The notes beneath the pieces are model-generated. The model did no database searches, was not told where the DNA came from, and was given only the letters and a program-made list of their open reading frames with translations. 46,311 bases of DNA. Origin: Verrucomicrobiota bacterium. GTDB taxonomy: Bacteria > Verrucomicrobiota > Verrucomicrobiia > Opitutales > UBA953. The translations under genes and the position numbers were made by a program. The stretch is taken from NCBI GenBank assembly GCA_003569205.1, contig BGOK01000019.1, positions 1 to 46,311 on the forward strand, given 5' to 3'. How positions within the stretch are numbered: the stretch's first letter is position 1; every line of letters starts with the position of its first letter. This document shows, piece by piece, positions 1-7,997 of the stretch.

Positions 1-2
1 AC

Positions 3-410
3 GGCAAGTACCTCTACGAAGAAGCGAAGAAGCATAAGCACCAGAAGACCGCGACGAAGGTTAAGGAAATCAAACTCCGCCCGCGGATCGATGTGCATGA
101 CCTTTTCATCAAGGTCCGCCGCGCCGAAAACTTCTTGTATCACGGCCACAAGGTGAAGCTTCTCCTGCAGTACCGCTACCGCGAACTCGAGCACCCGGAA
201 ATCGGTCTCGAGACATGAAGCGTGCGATCGAAGCCTTGATCCACATCGCCACGCGCGACAACGAGCCCAAGCGCAGCGGACGAGCCATCGTCGTGGGCAT
301 GACCCCTTTACAGGCTAATCGACGCAAGTTAATACCACAACGCGTCGCCAGCCGAGGACGACGGCGAAGACGACTCCGCAGTGGACAACGGCGAGAACGA
401 TCCGGAGTGA
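3..410 (+). CDS. infC: translation initiation factor IF-3, C-terminal part (5' partial, frame broken)
   Basis: IF-3 binds the 30S subunit and monitors initiator tRNA pairing. The N-terminal domain lies before the window. The visible part starts in frame at base 3 and carries the family core [14 protein letters not shown], then [16 protein letters not shown] and the HPEIG box, which are diagnostic of the IF-3 C domain. The frame breaks twice. One base seems lost near 212: LET runs into a stop at 216-218, while [12 protein letters not shown] continues in another frame from 215. One base seems gained near 335, after which an acidic tail ([17 protein letters not shown]) ends at the stop 408-410. 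The net shift is zero. infC is essential, so sequencing errors are the simplest reading. The acidic tail is longer than in E. coli IF-3. The amidase gene begins 5 bases downstream. Confidence 0.88.
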
Positions 411-414
411 GGTC

Positions 415-1391
415 GTGCGCGGCCGCCTGAGCATCTGCGCTTCCCTGTTCGCCCTGTTAGGCGGCAACCGCCCTACTGTGTGCGGCTACTCAAGACATCT
501 ACCTCGGTGACTCCGTGCGCCTGCTCGGGTTACAAGAGGTCGCCCAAAAGGGTGACCCCGCGGCGGTGGAACGCTTTAGTGCCAAAGGCTGGCCCGACCT
601 CTATGCGGAGAAGAACCGCGATCACGTCCTCGTCGGTGGCGTGAAAGTCTTCCTCGAAGACAACATCGACGAGAAGAAAGGGAAACTCACCGTCACCCGG
701 CGCGACTATGATAAAGTCCTGGTCCCATTGCTCTGGCGTTTGCCTCCGCAGCTACCGGGCTCCAAGCGCATTGTCCTCGACCCGGGGCATGGCGGCAAAG
801 ACCCTGGTATTGTCAGCGCGGCGCTGGGTTATACTGAAAAAGCGGCCACCCTCGACACCGCCTTACGGATCAAGCTCCTCCTCGAGAAGCGCGGCTTTGA
901 AGTTATCCTCACACGCGAGAAGGACACCTTTGTCGAGCTCGAGGACCGCCCCGCGGCGGCGAATAACTCAAGGCCGACCTCTTCGTCAGCCTCCACTACA
1001 ACGGCGGCGCCAAGGGAGATGCCAGCAGCGCGGGGATTGAGACCTACTCGCCTCACCCCAGCGGGACAGTACTCGACGAATAAAGCTTCCGCCCGGGCGG
1101 ACATCACCGCTGAGCCTGCCAACCGCTTTGATACGTTTAACCTCCTCCTAGCTTGGAACGTGCAACGCTCGCTGGTCAAAGCGACTGGCGCTGAGGACCG
1201 CGGCGTCCGGCGATCGCGCTTTGCGGTCCTGCGACCCTTGAACTGTCCGGGAATCTTGGTGGAAGGCGGGTTCATCTCCAGCCGGGGCCGAAGGAGCGCA
1301 GATCGCCAACGCCGCCTACCGCCAGAAGCTCGCCGAGGCCATTGGCGACGGCGTGATTGCTTACGTGACGCGCGTGCGCTCGAAGCAGTAA
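415..1391 (+). CDS. N-acetylmuramoyl-L-alanine amidase (Amidase_3), frame broken
   Basis: Zinc-dependent periplasmic amidase that cuts the bond between MurNAc and the stem peptide. The Amidase_3 signatures are present but spread over three frames: DPGHGGKDPG (first zinc His), YTEKAATLD (Glu ligand), SLHYNGG (second His) and EGGFIS (catalytic Glu). The proposed start is GTG at 415. It begins a hydrophobic signal-like stretch (SICASLFALLGG, then after a shift TALLCAATQDIYLG). An N-terminal domain of about 90 residues precedes the catalytic domain. Breaks lie near 465, 969, 1080-1115 and 1290. The repaired C-terminus reads IANAAYRQKLAEAIGDGVIA and stops at 1389-1391. All four key motifs survive in some frame, so I take this as an intact gene with base-call indels; a real pseudogene is possible. 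The exact start is uncertain. Confidence 0.8.
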
Positions 1392-1438
1392 CCGACGTTT
1401 ACGCTTTCGCGGTGCACCGAGAGCGTTAAGTTCGGCGT

Positions 1439-2964
1439 ATGGTTCGGTCCCTCATACTGCTACTGATTCTCGCGGGCGTGTCCGCTATGCGCGCCGAGAT
1501 GGCGCCGGCTACGACGGTTGTCGTCGCCAACGGCAAAGCCCCCGCGGGCATCGAACTGGCGAAGACCTTCATGCGGTATCGCGGCATCCCGGACCAGAAC
1601 CTAATCGTCCTGGATCTTTCGACCGAGGAAGCCATCACCTGGTCGCAATACAGCGACACGCTACTCAACCCGCTCCGCAGCAAGCTCCTCGCGGCGGGCC
1701 TATTAACTGGGCAACTCGCCGCCGACAAAGACGTGCGTGGGCGCCAAGATTATCTGCCCACGGCGGCGCCCAAGCTTAGTTGGATTGTGCTCATGCATGG
1801 CGTTCCGCTGAAGATTCAGCCTAGCGGAATCAAGGTGCTGGGCGGCGGCAAACCAGGCATTCGCGGCGACCAAGCCTGCGTGGACAGCGAACTTGCGTTG
1901 CTCGCCACCGTGAACCTCGACCCGGAAGGGGCGAAGCCGAACCCTTGGTTTCAGCAACGAACCTTAACCCCAGCGGACGAGGCGGAAATCATCCGGACGG
2001 CACGGCTGGATGGGCCCACCCCCGCCGATGTCCTCCGCTCCATGCAAGGCGCCTGGCGAGCGGAGGCTCAAGGGCCTGCGCGGTCGTGCCTATGTAGACG
2101 TCGGCGGCCCCTATCCAGACGGCGATACTTGGTTTAAAAACGCCGCGGAGTTGACGCAGCAGCTCGGCTTTCCGACGGACATCGAGAACACGCGGCAACA
2201 GTTCGGCGGGAAGGCCCGTTCCGACGCTCCCGCCTTTTACCCTCGGTTGGTATAGCCAGAAAGCCGAAGGACGCTTTGCCTTACCGTCCGTCCAGTTAGC
2301 CCCGGGGGCGATTGCCCTGCACCTACATAGTTTTTCGGCGGGCACCCTGCGTTTCGACAGCGCTGGCTGGACCCCTTGGCTGGTGAAGCAAGGCGCGGCG
2401 CATACCTCCGGCAACGTCTACGAGCCCTACCTCACGTTTACTTTGCGGCCTGACCTTCTCATCCAAGGCCTCCAGCAAGGCATGACCGTGGGCGAAGCCG
2501 CTTGGTATGCCAACCCCGCCGTCAGTTGGCAGGGGACGATCTTGGGCGACCCCTTCTACCGCCCCTTTGCCCGGGACATCTCGAAGCAACTGGCGGACTT
2601 CCAGCAGAAGCCTGACGAACTCGGGGCCTATGCCGTCATCCGGGCCGCCCAGCTCCGCCCGAAGGACGAAAGCGCCCAGGCCTTGGCCGACCTCGATGCC
2701 GCCCAACGCCGGACCCCTTCTCTGCCGCTGGCCTTCGCCTTGGCCCAAGCCCGGCAGGAGCAAGCGCTCCCCCTCGTCTGGAATCCCCAAGTCTGGGCGG
2801 TGCTAGACAAGGCTGATGACGGCCTCCTTTGGGAGGTTGCCCTCTTTTTTGAGAAAAAAGGCCTGAAAGAACCCGCCAAGAAGGCCCTCCAAGGCTTACA
2901 GGGCCGACCCGCCTGGAAAGATGACCCCGAGTTCAAGGCCCATTGGGACGCCGTCGCCCGATAA
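1439..2964 (+). CDS. TIGR03790 family protein, frame broken
   Basis: Secreted or envelope protein of the TIGR03790 type; no biochemical function is known to me. ATG at 1439 opens a signal peptide (LILLLILAGVSAMRAEM), followed by the family pattern VVVANGKAPAGIELAKTFM and Y..RGIPDQN. Later conserved parts are WIVLMHGVPLKI, then RAYVDVGGPYPDGD, GWYSQKAEGRFALP and the region around VYEPYLTFT and GEAAWYANPAVSWQGTILGDP. The gene occupies three frames: 1439 to about 2070, about 2070 to 2235, and about 2230 to 2964. Each step corresponds to one extra base. Repaired length is about 508 residues. The last 120 residues are helical and alanine-rich, resembling a repeat tail. It follows the amidase by 47 bases, so cotranscription is likely. 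The hairpin GCCCG-ATAAT-CGGGC at 2956-2970 overlaps the stop and lacks a T run. Confidence 0.75.
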
Positions 2965-3117
2965 TCGGGCTTGCCACCCCCCTCCTCAGCAGGTTCTTTC
3001 GGACCTCCTTTCGGCCCGCTGGCATCTGCCCGTGGAATCTCCGGAGGGAAAACCAAAACCCACAACCAAACCCTGGAAACGTCCTCTGCGACGACCAGGA
3101 CAAACAGTCAAAATACA

Positions 3118-4830
3118 ATGAGCCTCATGGAAAAACTGCTCGCCGATTCTAATTTCGGCGCGCTCAAAGCACACTCGGTCATCAAGGCCACCGTTACGGA
3201 AATCCGTGGCGACAAGGACATCATCGTCGACATCAACGGCAAGTCCGAGGGTTTCATCCCGCAAGGCGAATTCCCCGACATGGCCGAAGTCCAGGTCGGC
3301 ATGGAAATCGAAGTCTATCTCGAACGCCTTGAAAACAAGGACGGCACCCCGACCGTCTCCTACGATCGCGCCCTCCAAATCCGGAAGTGGGAAAGCATCG
3401 AAGCCAATTGCCAAGAAGGCTCTATTGTCCAGGGCCGCGTGAAGTCCGTCGTCAAGGGCGGCCTCATCGTCTCCGTCGGCGTCGACGCCTTCATGCCGTC
3501 GTCGCAGATTGACGTTAACCCTCCGAAGAACCTCGAAGGCTTCGTCGGTCAGACCTTCGACTTCAAGATCATCAAGATCAACAAAGAGAAGAAGAACCTC
3601 GTCGTCTCCCGTCGCGAACTCATCGAAGAACAGCGTGGCGAAAGCCGCCGCAAGCTCCTCGAAGAGGTCAAGCCCGGCGTCATCCGTCGCGGTATCGTCA
3701 AGAACATCACCGACTACGGTGCCTTCGTGGATCTCGACGGTCTCGACGGCCTCCTCCACGTCACCGACATGTCCTGGGGCCGCATCGGTCACCCGAGCGA
3801 AGTCGTCAAGGTCGGTGAAGAAATCACCGTCATGGTGGTCGAAGTCGATCGTGAGCGCGAACGCGTCTCCCTCGGCCTCAAGCAGACCCAGCCCAACCCT
3901 TGGGAAGGCATCGAGAAGCGTTACCCAGTCGGCACCAAGGTGCACGGCAAGGTCGTCAACCTCGTCGCTTACGGCGCGTTCATCGAGATCGAAGGCGGCG
4001 TCGAAGGCCTCGTCCACGTCTCCGAACTCTCTTGGACCAAGCGCGTCCAGAAGCCTTCTGACATCCTTAAGGTCGGCCAGGAAGTCGACGCGGTTATCCT
4101 CAACTTCAACAAGGAGGAGCAGAAGATCTCCCTCGGCATCCGCCAGCTCGAAACCAATCCATGGGAAAAGGTTCGCCACAGCTACCCAGTGGGCGCTCGC
4201 GTCCGCGGCAAGGTGCGCAACCTCACCAACTACGGTGCCTTCGTCGAACTCGAAGACGGTATCGATGGCATGGTGCACGTGTCCGACATGAGCTGGACGC
4301 GCCGCATCAACAACCCGGCCGAAGTCATGAAGAAGGGCGACGACGTCGAAGCCATCGTCCTCGACGTGGATGTCGACCAGCAGCGCATCTCGCTCGGCGT
4401 CAAGCAGACCCAGCAGGATCCCTGGAGCGAAATCGACCGCAAGTACCGCATCGGCGACCTCGTCAACGGCAAGGTCTCCAAGGTGGCCAACTTCGGTGCC
4501 TTCATCGAACTCTCCGACGAAATCGATGGCCTTGTGCACGTCTCCCAGCTCGCCGAACAGCGCGTTGAGAACGTCAAGGACATCGTCAAGGTCGGCCAAG
4601 AAGTCACGGCTCGCGTCATCAAAATCGACAAGGAAGACCGCCGTATCGGTCTCTCGATTAAGGCCGCGAACTACGACCCAGAGCGTCTGCAGGCCGAAAT
4701 CAGCTCGTACGAGCGCATCAAGGGCCCGTCCACGGGTGGTGCTCCGGCGCAGTCGACGGGCGGTTCGTCCTCCGCGGGCAGCGGCGACTTCAACAGCCTC
4801 GGCGACTTGCTCGACAAGGCTGGCAACTAA
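3118..4830 (+). CDS. rpsA: 30S ribosomal protein S1
   Basis: Ribosomal protein S1 binds mRNA on the 30S subunit and helps unfold and initiate it. The product has 570 residues and six S1 (OB-fold) repeats. Repeats three to six are nearly regular, each with a G.V....YGAF(V/I)ELE...G.VH(V) pattern and the linker Q(T/L)..NPW or QDPW between units. A low-complexity Gly/Ser/Ala tail follows. I chose ATG 3118 (MSLMEKLLADSNFG); ATG 3127 is possible. The open frame extends upstream, but that part is proline- and serine-rich and not S1-like. No Shine-Dalgarno is visible. The start sits in an A-rich context (GTCAAAATACAATG), as is usual for S1 genes. The leader 2965-3117 holds no feature I recognise. 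A strong terminator follows 21 bases after the stop. Confidence 0.97.
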   Translation: MSLMEKLLADSNFGALKAHSVIKATVTEIRGDKDIIVDINGKSEGFIPQGEFPDMAEVQVGMEIEVYLERLENKDGTPTVSYDRALQIRKWESIEANCQEGSIVQGRVKSVVKGGLIVSVGVDAFMPSSQIDVNPPKNLEGFVGQTFDFKIIKINKEKKNLVVSRRELIEEQRGESRRKLLEEVKPGVIRRGIVKNITDYGAFVDLDGLDGLLHVTDMSWGRIGHPSEVVKVGEEITVMVVEVDRERERVSLGLKQTQPNPWEGIEKRYPVGTKVHGKVVNLVAYGAFIEIEGGVEGLVHVSELSWTKRVQKPSDILKVGQEVDAVILNFNKEEQKISLGIRQLETNPWEKVRHSYPVGARVRGKVRNLTNYGAFVELEDGIDGMVHVSDMSWTRRINNPAEVMKKGDDVEAIVLDVDVDQQRISLGVKQTQQDPWSEIDRKYRIGDLVNGKVSKVANFGAFIELSDEIDGLVHVSQLAEQRVENVKDIVKVGQEVTARVIKIDKEDRRIGLSIKAANYDPERLQAEISSYERIKGPSTGGAPAQSTGGSSSAGSGDFNSLGDLLDKAGN

Positions 4831-4851
4831 GCGTTCACCACGCTCCCAACA

Positions 4852-4879
4852 AGACCCCGGGCAACCGGGGTCTTTTTTT
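4852..4879 (+). terminator. Rho-independent terminator of rpsA
   Basis: Perfect 9-bp stem AGACCCCGG / CCGGGGTCT with a four-base GCAA loop, followed directly by a run of T. It sits 21 bases after the rpsA stop and ends that transcript. Confidence 0.93.
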
Positions 4880-4915
4880 GTGCCCAAAGCCAGCGATGGC
4901 CGCTACGTTGCTGCT

Positions 4916-6301
4916 ATGTTGGTCTGGACCAATCCCCTGCCCTTCGCGCTCGACGCTGAAAACATGTGGCTGGGGTTACGTCTACTGGCTGGCCTGTTTG
5001 TCATTATCCGGGTCGTCCGTGCACGCGTCACGCTGAGCTACGCGTTGCTCTGGGGGCCGGCGGTGCTCTTCTTCCCGCTCATCACCGCCACGGTGATTTT
5101 CCTCTTCGGTGGCCGCAAGCACAGCGCCTTGGCGAAAGTGAAGCAACGGATCAAGGCAGCGGCGCGGCGGCTGGCGGGCCCCGTGACATCGGCGGGCAAT
5201 TCCTTCCGCATGTTGGGCGATAGACACGGCCACGACACCTTAGAAGCCTTGCATACCGAGATTCTCGCCGCCCGTCACCGCATTCATATTTCCACGTACA
5301 TCCTCGCCCCGGACGCCGTCGGTCGTGAAATCAGGAGTTTACTCGTACGCCGCGCACGGGAAGGCGTGGAGGTGCGGGTATTGGTAGATGCCGTCGGCAG
5401 CTGGGGTACGCCGTTGCGCCTTGGGCGCACGCTGGTCAAGGCAGGCGGACAAGTGGCGCGCTTCAACCCTGTCCTGCCCATGCAAGGCAAGGGCTCCGCG
5501 AATTGGCGTAATCACCGGAAGATTGCGGTCTTCGACGGCCAGATCGCCATCATCGGCGGGCAGAACATTGGGCTCGCCTACATGGGGCGTGAGCCCTCCA
5601 ACCGGCGCTTCCGCGACTGCTCGTTCCGACTCGCTGGGCCCGCGGCCGCGGCGCTCGAGCAAGTCTTTATCGCCGATTGGTGCCAAGCCACGGACGCCGA
5701 TCCCGCGACCTTTGCGGACCTCCTCCGCAATCAACCCGAGCACCAAGGCGAGGTCGACGTTGAAGTCATCGCTTCGGGCCCCGACTGCGTGAACGATCCC
5801 TTGTGGGAGAAATATGTCGCGTTGATTGAGAACGCCCGCGCCTCGATCACCATCGTGACGCCCTACTTCGTACCGGACAAAGCGCTCTTCCGGCTGCTCG
5901 TTGCCGCTGCCGCCAAAGGACGGCGCGTCCGCGTGCTGGTCCCGCGCCGCTCCGACCATCGCCTCCTCGACTTCGCGCGCCGCTGGTATCTACGCCAGCT
6001 CAAGGAAGCCGGGGCCGAAATTCTCTTCTTCAAGCCCGACGTCCTGCACGCCAAGCTCTTCATCGCCGACGACGAAAGCCTCATCATCGGCTCGGCGAAC
6101 CTCGACATGCGTTCGCTCTTCCTCAACTACGAGATTGCGGCAGTTGTGCGCGACCCGGCGGCCTTGACCGCGGTGCAAAGTTTCGTGGCGAGCCTGGAGG
6201 CCGAGTCTTCGCCTTACTCCGAGGACCTCTACCGTCGGAGCCGAACATGGAGAGGCCGGATGCTTGAAGCCATCTCGAAGACCTTAGCGCCGCTGCTCTG
6301 A
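4916..6301 (+). CDS. cls: cardiolipin synthase (phospholipase D family)
   Basis: Inner-membrane enzyme that joins phosphatidyl groups to make cardiolipin. The 461-residue product starts at ATG 4916, the first ATG in frame after the rpsA terminator. Two hydrophobic helices lie near the N-terminus (about residues 18-36 and 42-63, with LLWGPAVLFFPLITATVIF). Two PLD domains follow, each with an HKD catalytic motif: NHRKIAVFDG with H200, and LHAKLFIADD with H378, the latter followed by IIGSANLDMRS. Length and order match bacterial Cls. The same fold includes other transphosphatidylases, but the N-terminal membrane pair plus two HKD motifs favours Cls. It is convergent with metX, with only three bases between the stops and no terminator. 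Confidence 0.92.
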   Translation: MLVWTNPLPFALDAENMWLGLRLLAGLFVIIRVVRARVTLSYALLWGPAVLFFPLITATVIFLFGGRKHSALAKVKQRIKAAARRLAGPVTSAGNSFRMLGDRHGHDTLEALHTEILAARHRIHISTYILAPDAVGREIRSLLVRRAREGVEVRVLVDAVGSWGTPLRLGRTLVKAGGQVARFNPVLPMQGKGSANWRNHRKIAVFDGQIAIIGGQNIGLAYMGREPSNRRFRDCSFRLAGPAAAALEQVFIADWCQATDADPATFADLLRNQPEHQGEVDVEVIASGPDCVNDPLWEKYVALIENARASITIVTPYFVPDKALFRLLVAAAAKGRRVRVLVPRRSDHRLLDFARRWYLRQLKEAGAEILFFKPDVLHAKLFIADDESLIIGSANLDMRSLFLNYEIAAVVRDPAALTAVQSFVASLEAESSPYSEDLYRRSRTWRGRMLEAISKTLAPLL

Positions 6302-6304
6302 CAC

Positions 6305-7429
6305 TTAGCCGAGGAAGGCGTGCAGACGGACGCTCAAGCCCGTGTCGGGCAGCAGGAAGCCATCGTGGCCGGCATCGGTCATCACTTCCAAGTAGGCTGC
6401 ATTAACGCCCACCGCCGTCGCCGCTGCGACGACCATGCGGAGCTCGCTCGTCGGGTAAAGCCAATCACTGGAGAACCCTATCGCCAGGACTTCGGGGCCG
6501 GCTGGCTGGAACAAACGGCCAGCGGCGGCCCGGGCGGTTAGGTCGAAACGGTCGACGGCCCGGGTGATGCGGAGCCAGCTATTGGCGTCGAAGCGCTTCA
6601 CGAAAGCTTGGCCTTGGTGATTCAGGTAATTTTCCACCTGCCAGAAGACCGGGTCCTTGGGCTGAGCGCCGGGCACGCGGGCCCGACCGAACTTCTGATC
6701 GAACGCCGCGGAAGAAAGGTAACTGATATGGCTGATCATCCGGCCGACGGCCAAACCGGAGTCTGGGCCTTCGCCGGGGGTATAATGGCCCCCGCGAAAA
6801 TTAGGGTCGGTCTCCACGCAAGCCCGGGAGGCCGCGTTGAGGGCGATGGCCATGGGCGACTGGCTGAGACCGGCGGCCAAGATCGCGATGCGGCCCACCT
6901 CAGTGGGGTAATCGCCGGACCACAGTAACGCCTGCATACCGCCCATGGAACCGCCGACGATGGCGTGGAGTTTCGTAATGCCGAGATGGTGCAGCACCAA
7001 CCGTTGAGCGCGGACGATGTCGCCCAAAGTAATCTCGGGAAAATAGCCGCCGAAGCGTTGACCCGTGCGGGGGTCGATGGAAAGCGGCCCCGTCGAGCCA
7101 CGACAGCCCCCGAGACAATTTACTCCGATGACGAAGAAACGGTCCGTGTCGATGGCCTTACCGGGACCGACGAAATGATCCCACCACCCGGCCTTAGGAT
7201 CTTCGGGGGTATACCGACCGGCCAAATGGTGGTCACCGCTGAGCGCATGCGGCACTAAGATGGCATTAGACTTATCGGGGAGTAATTTCCCGTAGGTCTC
7301 ATAGCGGAGCGTCAAGCCAGGCAGTTCGCCGCCCAGCTCGAGTGGAAAGGCCTCGGCCGAGACGAAGTCTTGGTAGGACGTCGGCCCGAGCTCACGCGGG
7401 GCCGCAGACTGGACCGGACGGTCGGACAT
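6305..7429 (-). CDS. metX: homoserine O-acyltransferase (MetX type)
   Basis: Alpha/beta-hydrolase that acylates homoserine (usually with acetyl-CoA) as the first step of methionine synthesis. From ATG 7429 the product has 374 residues; a GTG three codons upstream (7438) is an alternative. The family motif NCLGGCRGSTGP lies near residue 104. The nucleophile elbow GGSMGGMQAL places the catalytic Ser at about 161. The Asp and His of the triad lie in DWLYPTSE and DAGHDGF near the C-terminus. MetX-fold enzymes can use acetyl- or succinyl-CoA, and sequence reading alone does not settle this. The gene is divergent from a Fur-type regulator with an 85-base shared spacer holding an inverted repeat. 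No recognisable SAM riboswitch core is present. Confidence 0.92.
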   Translation of the reverse strand: MSDRPVQSAAPRELGPTSYQDFVSAEAFPLELGGELPGLTLRYETYGKLLPDKSNAILVPHALSGDHHLAGRYTPEDPKAGWWDHFVGPGKAIDTDRFFVIGVNCLGGCRGSTGPLSIDPRTGQRFGGYFPEITLGDIVRAQRLVLHHLGITKLHAIVGGSMGGMQALLWSGDYPTEVGRIAILAAGLSQSPMAIALNAASRACVETDPNFRGGHYTPGEGPDSGLAVGRMISHISYLSSAAFDQKFGRARVPGAQPKDPVFWQVENYLNHQGQAFVKRFDANSWLRITRAVDRFDLTARAAAGRLFQPAGPEVLAIGFSSDWLYPTSELRMVVAAATAVGVNAAYLEVMTDAGHDGFLLPDTGLSVRLHAFLG

Positions 7430-7461
7430 GCGTGACACGAGAGAAACCAGACCGGGACGGC

Positions 7462-7487
7462 TGGCAAGTGGCCATTCGGTGTTGCCA
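7462..7487. promoter_or_regulatory. inverted repeat between metX and the Fur-type gene (candidate operator)
   Basis: TGGCAA at 7462-7467 and TTGCCA at 7482-7487 form a perfect 6-bp inverted repeat separated by 14 bases, so the half-sites are 20 bases apart centre to centre, about two helical turns. A second nested pairing (GTGGC at 7468, GCCAC at 7484) also exists. It lies in the only shared control region of the divergent metX and Fur-type genes. Operator function is inferred; an RNA hairpin is the alternative. Confidence 0.3.
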
Positions 7488-7514
7488 CGTCATAAGGCTC
7501 AGCAAACTAACCCC

Positions 7515-7997
7515 ATGGCCCAGGGACATCGACACGACGACCAATGTTGCGGGGGTAGCCCCCTGCCCCGGGTCGAAGCGGCGGTCCTGCGGATGAAAGA
7601 GCGCTCCCTCCGGGTCACCACCCCACGGTTAGCCATGCTCAACATCTTGGCCGAAGCCACCCGCCCAATGAGCGCCGAGGAAATTCACGCCGCTGCTGGA
7701 GATGGCACCTTGGACCTCGTGACCGTCTACCGTAGTCTCGGGGCCTTGGACGAAGCCGGCATCCTGCAACGGCACCCGCTTGAGCGGGGCCGCAGCCTCT
7801 ACGCCCTCGTCGCCCCGGGGCATCATCACCACCACGTCATCTGTCGACGTTGCGGCCGCATCGAACGCCTACCCGGCTGCGACACCAGCCGTCTCGAAGC
7901 CGCCGCCCGAGGTAAAGGCTTTGCAGACCTGACTCATGTGATGGAGATTTACGGCATCTGCCCGGCCTGCTCCGCCCAACCCCCTTCCCATGCCTGA
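7515..7997 (+). CDS. Fur-family transcriptional regulator
   Basis: Metal-responsive (Fe, Zn or peroxide) repressor of the Fur/Zur/PerR family. I chose ATG 7515 (MAQGHRHDDQCCGG); upstream codons in the same frame overlap the divergent metX start and look non-coding. The product is 160 residues. The N-terminal winged helix includes RVTTPRLAMLNIL and the recognition region LDLVTVYRSLGALDEAGIL. The dimerisation domain carries the metal motif HHHHHVICRRCGRIERL and a C-terminal CPAC pair, consistent with a structural zinc in two CXXC motifs. The His/Cys-rich first 15 residues are unusual for the family. Fur, Zur and PerR cannot be told apart by eye; the His run and His/Cys N-terminus make Zur an option. 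Its 3' end overlaps the next gene by 8 bases. Confidence 0.88.
   Translation: MAQGHRHDDQCCGGSPLPRVEAAVLRMKERSLRVTTPRLAMLNILAEATRPMSAEEIHAAAGDGTLDLVTVYRSLGALDEAGILQRHPLERGRSLYALVAPGHHHHHVICRRCGRIERLPGCDTSRLEAAARGKGFADLTHVMEIYGICPACSAQPPSHA

Noticed and set aside
2986-4887. 633-codon open frame antisense to rpsA
   Set aside because: It mirrors the rpsA codon pattern, crosses the rpsA terminator, and its product is a low-complexity Asp/Val/Glu chain. It is a high-G+C shadow of the repeated S1 domains.
7430-7514. SAM riboswitch ahead of metX
   Set aside because: The minus-strand leader has GGCAACA and TTGCCAGC but lacks the P1 helix, the pseudoknot partner and the full SAM-I core, and is too short. 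I kept only the inverted repeat.
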